From Drosophila pseudoobscura (taxonomy: Eukaryota; Arthropoda; Insecta; Diptera; Drosophilidae): a stretch of DNA of 64,000 nucleotides. The notes beneath the pieces were generated by a model. The model was not told where the DNA came from. It was given only the letters and a program-made list of their open reading frames with translations, and did not search any database. The stretch lies in assembly GCF_009870125.1 (NCBI RefSeq), contig NC_046683.1, positions 61,519,869-61,583,868 on the forward strand. The letters are read 5' to 3'. Position 1 is the stretch's first letter; each line of letters starts with the position of its first letter. The translations under genes and the position numbers were made by a program. This document shows positions 1-10,468 of this stretch, in pieces.

Positions 1-980
1 GGCTCCTAGCCGTTCATGTGTATGCTCCACAGCAGTAGTCTAGCCGTAAACCACTTGATGAGCACTCAAATTCCTCACCTAAAACCACAAATAAATAAAA
101 CAGGATCCGTCATAAATCTAAATCGCTTTTGGGCGGCCATAGACGCGAACGCGCTTTTAACAGCGGCAAATGAAATCAGAAAAATGTACGAAAAATCGCA
201 CTCAACAAACGCATAAAACGTGAACGCGTTTATAACAGCTTGCAAATGAAATCTGAAAAAAATGAACGAAAAATCGCACTTTGCTCGAAACCGTTTTTAA
301 CAGCTAGCAATTGAAAAACGAATGAAAAATGGCTGGCGCTTGCTTCTACCTCGTCCCGCTCGGCTCTGCCCTGCCCTGCCCTTGCCCAAGCCCGCATTTA
401 TTGCTCTTTCCACCACGCTGCCCGCTGCCCAGCGCCCCCATCCGTTTGGCTGTCTAACAAATTGTTCTTATAGTGTTTATTGTGTTATTGTAAAATTGTC
501 ATTGCTTAGGAGCCGCAACAAAGAAACAAAAAAAAAGAAAACATCATTTCTATACCCATTATAGAATTTTAAGCGTTTAAATGTTTAATACCCTTTCTCC
601 CCTCAGTCCCCCGTACCCATAAACCCCGCTTAATGTTCTAATTGTTGTTTTTGACTTGAAAGAGATGGAAACTCTCGCTCTAAGTATTTATATATTTCTT
701 TGTATGTATTTAACCCTGTCCTGTGTTCTATGTTCGTGTGTGTAAGCCCCTCCCCCAACCTTCCCCAAACCCCACCCGAAAAGAAAACCCCTCTATAGCC
801 CTTCTTTACTGTAAAATTGTTGAACTAAAAAAACCTCTGAACAAAGGAAAAAACAAAAAACAAAACAGACCAAAAAAGATATTGTACTCTATGTATTCTT
901 CGTTTCTCTTTGTAAAATTCTTCTCTGGCTGTACACACCTCTCAATGCTCAAAAAACTCTGACCAAACTAACCACTAAAG
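1..980 (+). other. Intron of the Shal-like gene
   Basis: No coding exon is supported here. The stretch precedes the acceptor at 979-980 of the next Shal-like exon, so it is most simply intron, though part could be the 3'UTR of an alternative isoform. It holds three degenerate tandem copies of a roughly 65-75 nt unit (starting near 147, 222 and 287) and AT-rich sequence. Reading frames here are short and low in complexity. Confidence 0.6.
147..345. repeat. Three degenerate tandem copies of a ~70-nt unit
   Basis: Copies start near 147, 222 and 287. Shared blocks include GAACGCG, TTTTAACAGC, GCAAATGAAATC, and ACGAAAAATCGCACT in copies one and two. The third copy is shorter and more diverged. 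Seen directly in the sequence; it lies inside the presumed Shal intron. Confidence 0.75.
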
Positions 981-1722
981 GATCGAGAATTTGTCGAGTT
1001 AGATATACCCTATAACGGACAGCCGAAGCGGCCGGGCTCGCCCTCGCCGATGGCCAGTCCCGCCCACTCGACGCACAGTGCTGCCGGCCTGCTGCAGTCC
1101 TGCTGCGGTCGCTGTTGCTCCCAGCGCTACCAGGTAAGCACTATTGTATATATCCTCCCCACATCCCACACCCCCACCACCGCCCACCATATAATCCCCA
1201 ACTTGGCTCAACGCCTCACAACAATTGGGGGTTGAGTGCATTTGCAGGTGGGTCTCACAACCGCTTTCTGTAACTCCCTCTGTAAACATATACTTATTAT
1301 ATATAGTTTGTGTGTTGAATTTGTTCTACCTACTTGTGTATGAATTTGTTTGTGTATTTTACCCCCCCCCCCCCCCCCCCCCCCCACAACTAACACCAAC
1401 ACCAACACAAACAGCATTCGCGTGCAGCCTAAAAGACTCGCACAGACTCGCAAGAAACTCTGATGAAAAGTGAAGTCGACTTTTGGGCGCGCGCTTAGTC
1501 TCTTAGCCATATTCATACTCTCAGTTATATGTATACTCTACAGACATCATTAATCAATATTGTGCCTTGAAATACGTTGAAGCCCTAATGCAATCCCGCT
1601 TTGTTCTCGTTCTCGTTCGTGTTTAGGCCTGCGGCAAGTATATGCCAGCTGCCAGCAATGCTCAAAACAGCCAAAACAATCAGCCCATGGATGGCACCTA
1701 CCTGGTGGAGGCCTCGTTCTGA
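981..1722 (+). CDS. Shal: Shal (Kv4) voltage-gated K+ channel, C-terminal exons
   Basis: Two exons, 981-1133 and 1627-1722, carry the last 82 residues of a protein that starts left of the window. The first begins DREFVELDIPYNGQ after an acceptor at 979-980; the second ends DGTYLVEASF with TGA at 1720-1722. Both splices keep frame, with GTAAGC at 1134 and TTTAG before 1627. The opening resembles the point in Kv4 tails where an EKTT(N/D)xEFV motif follows a conserved LLHCLE stretch, and Shal maps to 76B in D. melanogaster, which fits the neighbours. Kv4 channels carry the subthreshold A-type current in neuron cell bodies and dendrites. The tail has a cysteine cluster (CCGRCC), which could be a lipidation or metal site; that is inference. 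Channel core and pore are outside the window, so the identification rests on a short tail and on synteny. Confidence 0.72.
1362..1385 (+). repeat. 24-nt poly-C run in the last Shal intron
   Basis: An uninterrupted run of 24 C lies 241 nt upstream of the acceptor of the last coding exon, in the 493-nt intron 1134-1626. It could bind KH-domain (poly-C-binding) proteins or be a simple length-variable homopolymer. Confidence 0.9.
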
Positions 1723-1740
1723 GCCAGCACACGGCCAATC

Positions 1741-1850
1741 CTCAGCATCAGCATAAGCATCGGCATCAGCATCAGCATCTGCCGCAGTCCCAATCGCATC
1801 CGCATTCGCATCCGCATCCGCATTCACATCCAAATCCAAATCAAGATCAA
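1741..1850 (+). repeat. Degenerate CATnnn hexamer tract after the Shal stop
   Basis: Starting 18 nt after the stop codon, CATCAG, CATCGG, CATCCG and CATTCG-type hexamers repeat for about 110 nt. The complement therefore stays open and reads as an alternating Asp-Ala repeat, which is an artefact of the repeat. Confidence 0.85.
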
Positions 1851-2264
1851 GTTGATTTATGTTTAGTCTAACTTGAAAAGTTTTTAAACTAAATTGAATT
1901 GAAAAATGAATTCGTTTGTAGACATTGTCCTGTATGTGTGTGTGTGTAGTCGCCAAAAAGATAAAGACAAAGACAAAGACAAAGAAAGACAAACCCAACT
2001 AAAACTAAAATCGAAACACAAGTGTAATCTCTAAAATCTGATTTTCGAGTTTAACGAATGGGAATGATATTTAATTAACGATAAACATTTGCGGATTCAA
2101 GTGCAAACATCTCTCAATGTGTAAAATGTAAAAAAGCACATTAAAAACCAAATAAAAAATAGCAAATAAAATAAAAGTGCCGACCGAACCCAGTTTCTGA
2201 AGGCGGCGCAGTCGGATTTGATTAGCGAAGACCCGTTAATAAAATAGATAAACCGTATAAGAAT

Positions 2265-2266
<2 letters not shown>

Positions 2267-2301
<35 letters not shown>
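2267..2301. repeat. (AAT)n microsatellite
   Basis: About eleven tandem AAT/TAA units in the Shal-like 3'UTR. Confidence 0.95.
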
Positions 2302-5300
2302 TATGCAACACTATTTACTTTATATAGGTGACAAGACAACAGCAAAAAGAAACAACAGAAACCGAAGCATTTTAGAGGAATTTACCGTGTATGTTTTAAT
2401 AAAGTGAACATAAATAATAGCATAGAATTGCAAAAATAGTTGGACGAAAGTACTAGAATACCCAGGGGATTGGATACAAAACGGAGTTCAAATACCAGTG
2501 GTGGAACGAGGGCGGGCGGGAGGAAACTCAAGCAAGTTGCATGGGGTCCAACAACAAAAGACAAAAAAAAGAACACAATAAACAGATTTTAACAGCCAAT
2601 GATTTGTGTAGCAAAGGAAACGAATAACATATAGACGACAGAATATAACGAAAGTACGAAAGAAAGCAAAGTAGGAACAAAAACCAAGGAGGAAACTATA
2701 CAAATATTATTAAAAAATTCGTGTTTTTTTTTTTAAATGGTCCGTAGTTTAGTAGGTATGATCTTCATCGGCTGTCCCCTATATGGTTTATCATCAGCAA
2801 ACTTAAACTCAACTCCACCTAAATATGTATACCCTTCCGTTTCACCGTTTCGTGTGATTTTCCCCATCTGCGAGTATATAGCTAAAAGGTTTCAGTTTCT
2901 CATCATCTCTCTTAATGATAATGTCATAAATGAACTAATCAAAATTTATTGAAATTACACAATGAATAAAGAACTTTCTTCCAAGAACTAAGTTAGCAAA
3001 GGAAAACCCTATTTAAATGTATATGTACGTGTACGTGTGTGTGTGTAGGACAGGCTTTAAAGAATTGGAGCATTAACTAACTAAATGAACTCTTAGCAAA
3101 TTCTAACAGAAACTCAAAGTATATTAATGAATTCTAAATTACAAATCAAACATTTAAAATTAGTTCAAGTAAACAACTTACAAAAACAAAAAACATAAAC
3201 ATAAATATGGAGCTTGTATGTATGTATGATAAATTTATTATGATTACTCTAATTATGAAGATTTTGACTATGGTTGATGGTTGATGGTGTTGACTATTTT
3301 TGTTCTTCGAACTCTCTAAGTTGCCTGCTAATTTCTTAACAAACAAAAGAATGCATAGGAATCTTTTTAAAAAATACTCCAAAGAAAAACGAACTTTTGT
3401 TTAGCAATTAACGAAATTGTGCAGAAAAACCAAACACACACACAAGAACGAACGATTACGATTAGTCGAAAACTAAAAAAAAAACAACAACAACAACACA
3501 CACACATTTGGTGTTTGGTTACTAAAACCAACTCTCGTAGCGATATTCTAAAAGAAAACCAATCTATTAAGTAAACGAAAACGAAAACGGAGAAGAGAGG
3601 AGAGGAGAAAATCAATAGGAAGAAATCATTTCTGTTTTTGATTTTTAGTGATTTAGTGATATGTAATTCGATAAAAAAAAAAACCAAGAACAAATATTCT
3701 GCCATGGGTCTCCGAGAATGGAAAAGCTAAAAATTAATAATAAAATAAATAAAGAAATCTGTTTACTTCCACCAAACAAAGCGAACCCTCTCGACTATAC
3801 TATATATACCAGCGACTACCCCATCGACTCTCCCATACACATACACATTCCGATATATGGTAAATATGATATTTTGTTCGCTTCGCTCTCGGAGACAACG
3901 CCTAGATCCGACTCGGGGGAGAGATCAGACGATAGCAGCCAATCGAATGGCAAAAACTAACGGAAATTCCCACCATACATCATCGGCTATATACAAAAGC
4001 AAAGCCAAGAAAAAACTAGCCCAGCGCCAGAGATCGTCGTCAGTCTATACTAACTAAAGAGTATACGATTCGTACTCTCAAGAACGTGTAAGTATAGGTC
4101 TACGTCTACGTCTACGTCTACGTGGAGGTTTCGATGTCTATGCCGGGGCCAGGTCGTTTCATTATACGATATAATATACGATATACGGATAGTGTGAGTC
4201 GGCCGGGCAATTTGCGGCTGGCCCCCAAGCCGAGCCGAACAGATGTTGTGCCTCGGCAAGTGGCGGCTGCGATAACCGGGCATATGTCCCAAACTAATTT
4301 GCATAGCCGTTGTTAGTCATACGACTACGAGTACGAGTACGAGTACGGGCACGAGTTCGAGTTCGAGTGTATGTACGATTACATGTGTCTATGAGCCATG
4401 TGTCGAACGAAGTTGAACTTCAACTTGGCATCGAAAGTGATCATCTCTGAGGGGAAACCTTCAACTTTTCCGAAAGTTCATCTGCTTGGATGATGGTCAT
4501 CCACTGATCTGTGAAGTATGGTAAATTATTAGACTTTGATTAAATATTCTTTAATATTCTAGATCTACGAGTGTATATCTAAAAACACAGTGAAAATTGT
4601 GTGGGACTTCATCAATTGAGAACGGCTGGGCCGATGTGGCTCAATTTTGTTTGTGTTTGCCAGTAGATGGTTTTTACGAACGAAAATTTTGAGAGACGTG
4701 GCAGGCTCTGGTAGTTTAGTACATGTTTATCTTAATAAATAAATACTTGATTTTGCAGATCTATAGTAAATATTGCTTGTTTAAAAATCAACGATTTAGT
4801 CGACCTTGCAGGCATTTTTGAAATTTTAGTTTCACACTAGATCAATTATCTTTATGCTCACTTCATGCTCGACTAATCGAATTGTGGATTTCCTACTTTT
4901 AATTGGCGCACTCATTAAGTTGGTATTTCTTTGCCACAACTTGTGGCCACAATTCCATTACATATCTCCCCGCCACATGGCCAGCCTCCGAATGATCCCA
5001 TCTTCCATATCGATTTCAATGAATCAGCGCCGGCCATCAGCTGCTCATTAGCAACGTCATTCACTGGCTGGGCTTTGTGGTGTCACCTCCTTCCTCCTCT
5101 CCTCTCCTCTGCTCTGCTCTGTTGTTACCACCATCTGGTGTCTCTCCATCTCCATCTCCAGCTCCATCCATCCATCCATTGCTGTTTGAACGTGGCTAAA
5201 AACAGCTTCAACTCAAGCTCACAAAAGTAAAGGTCGTATGGTGGCTATAAATCAAGGCAAAGCGCTGAGAAGAAGTGAGAAATAACAAAAAACCAAACAA

Positions 5301-6000
5301 CAAAACACAAAAAACTTAAATACTAAAACTTACGGTCAAAAGCACTTGGTCATAAAGCAAAACTGCAAAATAATAAACATCTGTACGTAAAGATGTGGCT
5401 GTGGATATTGTATGGTAGGCAGTAGTAGGTCTCATAGTAGTAGGTCTTTCACACGAAATGTTGGCTATGTTGGCTCGCAGTAAGTAACGTGGGTTTCTTC
5501 GGTTTCGCTGGACAGACGCTAATATTAACTTCGGTAAGCTAGCTTTATGACGTTATTTATCACTCATACAGCTAGATAACCAAAGACAACATAGCACCCT
5601 GATTGAAGAACTTTAAATTACACCATTCTATCGATGGGAACGATCTGAAATGATCTTCCTCTTTTACATACAATATTTCATTTGATTTACATTTATCTTA
5701 ATTTAATTTATGAGACATTTCCTTTGATTCGATTGAAATTTCTTCCATATTTGGCTCTATTTTTGGACTTTCAATTAGTTGGGTTTCTCTCACTCTTTTT
5801 TTTTTATTTGAAAAATTCGTAATACCCCATGGACATTCACTCGATTTCTCGTTTCTTGCGCCCACACAGACCGACATTCACAGACAGACGTCTGTCTGTC
5901 GGCATTGTCGGCTTTGGTCGTATATCTTTTTGCGCAGGCGTAGTGACTGACTGCATTGAGAAATGCTACGTGGAATTTTTATGCATTTTGCATAGACAAA

Positions 6001-6022
6001 CGGACCGGACCGGACCGGACCG
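6001..6022. repeat. (CGGAC)n pentanucleotide run
   Basis: Four tandem CGGAC units plus a partial. Similar pentamer runs appear elsewhere in the window (ACAGA near 13095-13127, CGGAA near 38847-38860, CACAG at 39318-39355, GCCCG near 48480-48500). Confidence 0.9.
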
Positions 6023-7627
6023 TAGTGGAGCTCGGGGGTAGGCATTGCCGTTGGAAGAAGGTCAAAGTTGGACGAGCGCGCGTTCGTCCAGAACTTTCAA
6101 GACGTCGTGGGATTCCATGGGAGAGCGATATCGAAGAAGGGGCGCGCACTGCAATGATTTTCCTTATGCTTGGAGAAATATTCCCATAAATATGCACGCT
6201 ACGACGATCAACAATTATGCCCACCAAAACGAAACTGGCGAAGAGTGGCAGTGGCCGCCGTCACCGCCGCCGTCGCCGCCGCCGCGTCTTATTCTTATTC
6301 GTATTCGTATTCTTAATGTTTCGGTTGGTCAAGTGACTGTAACTGGAACGACAAACGACGACAGAACTGAACTGAACTGAGTTGAACAGCGTTGAACCTA
6401 ACCAAACAGAACTGAACTGGGTACTAGGTACTAGGTACTAGGCACTGGGTGGTTGGTTGGTTGGCTGGTTGGTCGGTGGACTCTCGACTGCATTGGCATT
6501 ATAGCGCCGGGGTTTGGGCTTGGCCGAGCCAAGTGAATGGCTGTCTTGGCCTTAGCTGTAGCTATAGCTATGCCCTGTCTGCTGCCTGCTAGACGATCGT
6601 TCCGTAACGTAAGTTCCCACAATTATGCGCCTCGCTCGACTCCACAACTCTACAACTCCACACACACTCTCAAGCACACTCAAACACTCATTGTAATAAT
6701 CGTTGAAACATAAAGCGGCGGAAAATGTTGAAAACCAGCAACAGCAGCAGCAACGGCAGCAGCAAATTTTCTGAATGTCTTACTTCACTTTACTATTTTG
6801 TACGCCGTCTTTCGCGCCGCCTGCTCAAATTGTGCAATGGATATAGCTATCTACAAAATATGTACATACATACATATATATGAGTATGTGCAAGTATGTC
6901 TGTATGACGACAGTAGCCAAGCCGACCGACCACTTACGTCCCCTTCTGGGTATGGGTCTGAGTCTGAGGCCATAGGCAGATTTCATTAGATATTATTCAA
7001 GTCAAGTCGACTGTAAGTGCAGACGGTGCGAGGCTTGACTGTGGGCCGCAGGTTGAGGTGCAGCCTGGATCCAGTTGAGAGCTCACAGGCTTAATGAAGG
7101 GTTCTCGAAAAACGGCTTACACAATGCCTCAACCGGGCTAGCTTTGGCCCAAAAGCCAATGTTGTCATGACCAAATGTATACTGTAGAATTGCACAAACA
7201 AAAAAATTAGACCAGTACTTAAGAAAGTACTGAATTCCTTTGGTGCCATGTAAATCGAATTCTTGGACTCAGCCGAAATGTGAGAGCAGAACAGAAGATC
7301 TCTGTCTAAAGTGATTCTGATGAAGATCTTCTAAAAAAAAAAACCGAAGCTTTGAAGTTGAAAGCATGTTGAGATTTGTCACTGGGTTTTCCCTAATTGT
7401 TCAATACCCTCTATGCAATTTGTCTCACACTTACTAGTAAAACCATTACCCAATCTCCTTCCCTTCCACCAGCTCATTCTCTCTCAGCTAAGACGAACCC
7501 TGAAGCCGATGACGCAAATTACAGAATCAACATAATGTCCATACCATATATAGAGATTCTCCAGCTTGAGTTGACCGCAAGTTAAAGGCGAGTTCCAAGA
7601 ACAAATCACACATCGAGTGAGAGACGG

Positions 7628-7642
7628 AGAGAGAGAGAGGCC
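7628..7642. promoter_or_regulatory. GA-run, possible GAGA-factor site
   Basis: An alternating GA tract (GAGAGAGAGAG) within a longer purine stretch. GAGA factor (Trl) binds such runs in Drosophila. There is no nearby gene start, so the role is speculative. Confidence 0.25.
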
Positions 7643-9182
7643 AGAGATAAATCAGCATATTCAAATGCGATGCCGCCGCCGCTGATTAAGCCCATAAAAA
7701 TAAAAGAGCCGAAATCGTAGGCCTATGCCTAGATCAATCTGGAAATACATACACTCGCAGATATATAGGAAACTGATTACCAAATCGATTTATATATGCC
7801 CCAAAACACGTTTGCAGTGACAGAGACGGGGCCGAATCGACCCGAACAGCGAACACCGAATACCGAGGAGGCGGAGTCGGAGGTAGAGGCAGGAAAAAAA
7901 AAAAAATCAAGAGTTGTCTGTGCATATGAGATGAGGCTCGCTGGCGATGACGATAACGTTATTGAAAATTCTGAAAGCGTGTGTCTCTCTTATAGAGCCG
8001 GATGTATAAAGAATTTGCTCACGATTTAGTGTAAATATACATACCTTCTATGTAGATTTTTGTGCCTGTACAGCTGCGAATGTAAATGACAAACCTAGAG
8101 AGTTTGGTTTGGTTGGAGAATTTGAAATTTGGAACAGAATCAAGAAACAAAAAAAAAAAAAAAACAACAAAAAACAAAAAAATGCCGGAGAAATTTAGCT
8201 GTAGAGTTGATTTATACATATATGATATATACGAATGATATAAGCCATATATGATTGCACACGTGATTCCGATCCGATCCGAACTGAACTGAACTGAATT
8301 GAATTGAACACTTGAACTGCGAAACACTTGCTCGGTTAGAAAATGCGTTTAGTTTTGACACAGACAGACCCTAAGTCAGAGTAATAAGGTGACGATGACT
8401 CTCTGCTCCTCTGTAGCTATCTATATCTTTCTCTCTGTGTCGCCGGAGATGTCCAGAGTATTTGGATTTGGCTTTGTCTTTGGCTTCGGCTTCGGCACCG
8501 GATTGCTTTTGCTTGCACACACCTTCAACGCCGCCAAACGCTTCTAAACTAAATTCAGTTTTGGTAAAATGCGACAAACGAGCTCCAGATCAGCTTCTTG
8601 AGACGTACGACGCAGGCAGCGGGCAGCCGGCAGCGACGCAGCCGCAGACCGATGCCGCCATGTATATAAGACCTGTCTCCGGCCGGGCCTATGTGTGTGT
8701 GAGCCGCTTTGCGTTGGTGTGGCCCACGACGATGATCCGATCGCTTACCTGTCCGACCCCGCTTACCTGTAGAGCCGACGCTCTCAACGCCGACGCAGAC
8801 AGCGACACAGGCCGCGACCGCGACGTTAACGTTGACGCAGACAGATGCCGATGCCGAAGCCGCAGCGTTGTTACCTGATTTTCGGGTTTTTGTTTTTGCT
8901 TTTCGAGTGTGAGCCATGATTTCCCGCCAAATGAGAGGCCGAGCTCTCGCACACACATGCACCCGACGACAAGTCTCTCCGCACGGATCGACTGGAGTGT
9001 GCGTGTGTCTGTGTGTGTGTGTGTGCGGCAAGGTGTACATAGAGCGGGTCCGGAGCGGTTGCCTAATGATTGTCTATGGGTCTATGGCTATTGATTTTGA
9101 ATTTCAACAATGCGGGTGAAAAATGCTCAAAATTATATTGTACGAAAGCTGAAATTATCAAAGCTAACATTATGATGCCCAT

Positions 9183-9296
9183 ACAGGGTGCTTGCCGGAC
9201 AGAAGCGATGTGATGGAACAACTGAAAAGCATCACATCAACGCATTACTCTAGAGATGTCCTTTCCAGTAGCTTTCTCGAGTAAAAGACACCCTGT
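9183..9296. repeat. Nested inverted repeat
   Basis: Outer arms ACAGGGTG (9183-9190) and CACCCTGT (9289-9296). Inside is a perfect 9-bp hairpin, GATGTGATG (9207-9215) with CATCACATC (9230-9238), and a 14-nt loop. A third CACCCTGT occurs at 9412-9419. It may be a remnant of a small inverted-repeat element. Confidence 0.6.
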
Positions 9297-10435
9297 TTCA
9301 GCTGAAAACCCCAAAGATACCAAACCAAATTCTCCCATAACTATCTGTCCCTTAAGCTTGCGTCTCTATTCTTTTACGTGGCTTGGTCTAAGAAGCTCTC
9401 ATTTTGTTAGACACCCTGTTCGAGACTGATATAACCGAACGAAAAAAACCAAACCAAAAACCAGTTAAACACATAAACGTGGACGATTTCTTGCCGATTT
9501 TTGTTGTTGTACGAGTATGTATGTATTTTTTCATGTTTGTCTTCGGCAAATTTGTTGCCTGGTAAGTTGACTTTTGCCAAAAAATAAGAGGAACGAAAAA
9601 AGCAAGGTAAAAGAAACCACAAAAGAGCAAAAATGGCCAAAAATAAAATGAAAGAAGTCCGAAAAATATCAAGAGAAACTTGATCAAGAGTTAAGAGGTC
9701 GGCAGAAAGTTTCGCATCTGACTTAGCCGGGCCCCAGACTCCGCTATATGGAGGGGAGTGTGAAAATTAACAGCTGATCTTAGATATTGATACGGCACAG
9801 GGATCCCTTATAAGAATTATATGATATGATACGATATGATCGCTGGCTGCATTTGGTATAAGGGCATAAAGGTGGCGAATCTGTGGAGGTATTTACAAGA
9901 AACTTACTTAATTGGGGGAACTCTTTAAAAATAATGCTAGTAAAAGACTTTAAATCGGAGTTGTCTTGAATGTGAACCGAACCTTTATTCATTTATATGG
10001 CACATACATATGTACACATATTCCTTATGCTGTTCTGTTCTCTATGAAATTAATGGAAGAAGAAAGTTCTTAGAAACATTACGAATCTAAATCTGTAATC
10101 TCTGCAGGTTCTACTTATAAATAATATATATGTAGTATTCTTCTGAATATGCCGACAAGGAATATTATCTTCCTGCCCATATGTAGATCCAAAGATCTCG
10201 TATCCCAGCTGGTTCGAATCAACCCTCATCCTACTAATCCATACCTTGCCCAAACGTCCCCTGAGACCTTCAGTGGAACCCAAGTACAGCACACAATCAA
10301 CTGTAGCGCAATGGCCACGCAACAATATGAGAAGAATACAAAAAAATACAACAAAAAAATCACTTGTATGGCAAAGATCAAACTGGCAGAAAGGCAACAA
10401 CGAAAAATACGTTACCAAGGTAGGATCGACTCTTG

Positions 10436-10468
10436 CCGCTGCCGCTGCTGCTGCTGCTGCTGCTGCTC
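10436..10468. repeat. (CTG)n trinucleotide run
   Basis: Tandem CTG units with a CCG interruption at the left. They create a cysteine-rich or alanine-rich open frame according to phase, with no other sign of a gene. Confidence 0.9.

Larger units (their letters stand above)
1723..3760 (+). other. Shal-like 3'UTR with several poly(A) signals
   Basis: After the TGA at 1720-1722 there is AT-rich sequence with no plausible gene. AATAAA-type signals occur near 2148, 2164, 2399, 2575, 2962 and 3741, suggesting alternative polyadenylation and a 3'UTR of up to about 2 kb. A hexamer-like CAT-rich tract starts right after the stop (1741-1850) and an AAT microsatellite lies at 2267-2301. The end of the transcript is inferred. 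Confidence 0.5.

Noticed and set aside
1585-1998. Minus-strand frame with an Asp-Ala repeat
   Set aside because: Antisense of the CATnnn tract in the Shal 3'UTR; no independent support.
8462-8878. 138-codon open frame with Asp/Ala/Arg repeats
   Set aside because: Driven by GACGC-type hexamer repeats; both strands stay open, as expected of a repeat.
10205-10225. B-box-like GGTTCGAATC (possible tRNA)
   Set aside because: No A-box at the right distance and no acceptor-stem pairing around it.
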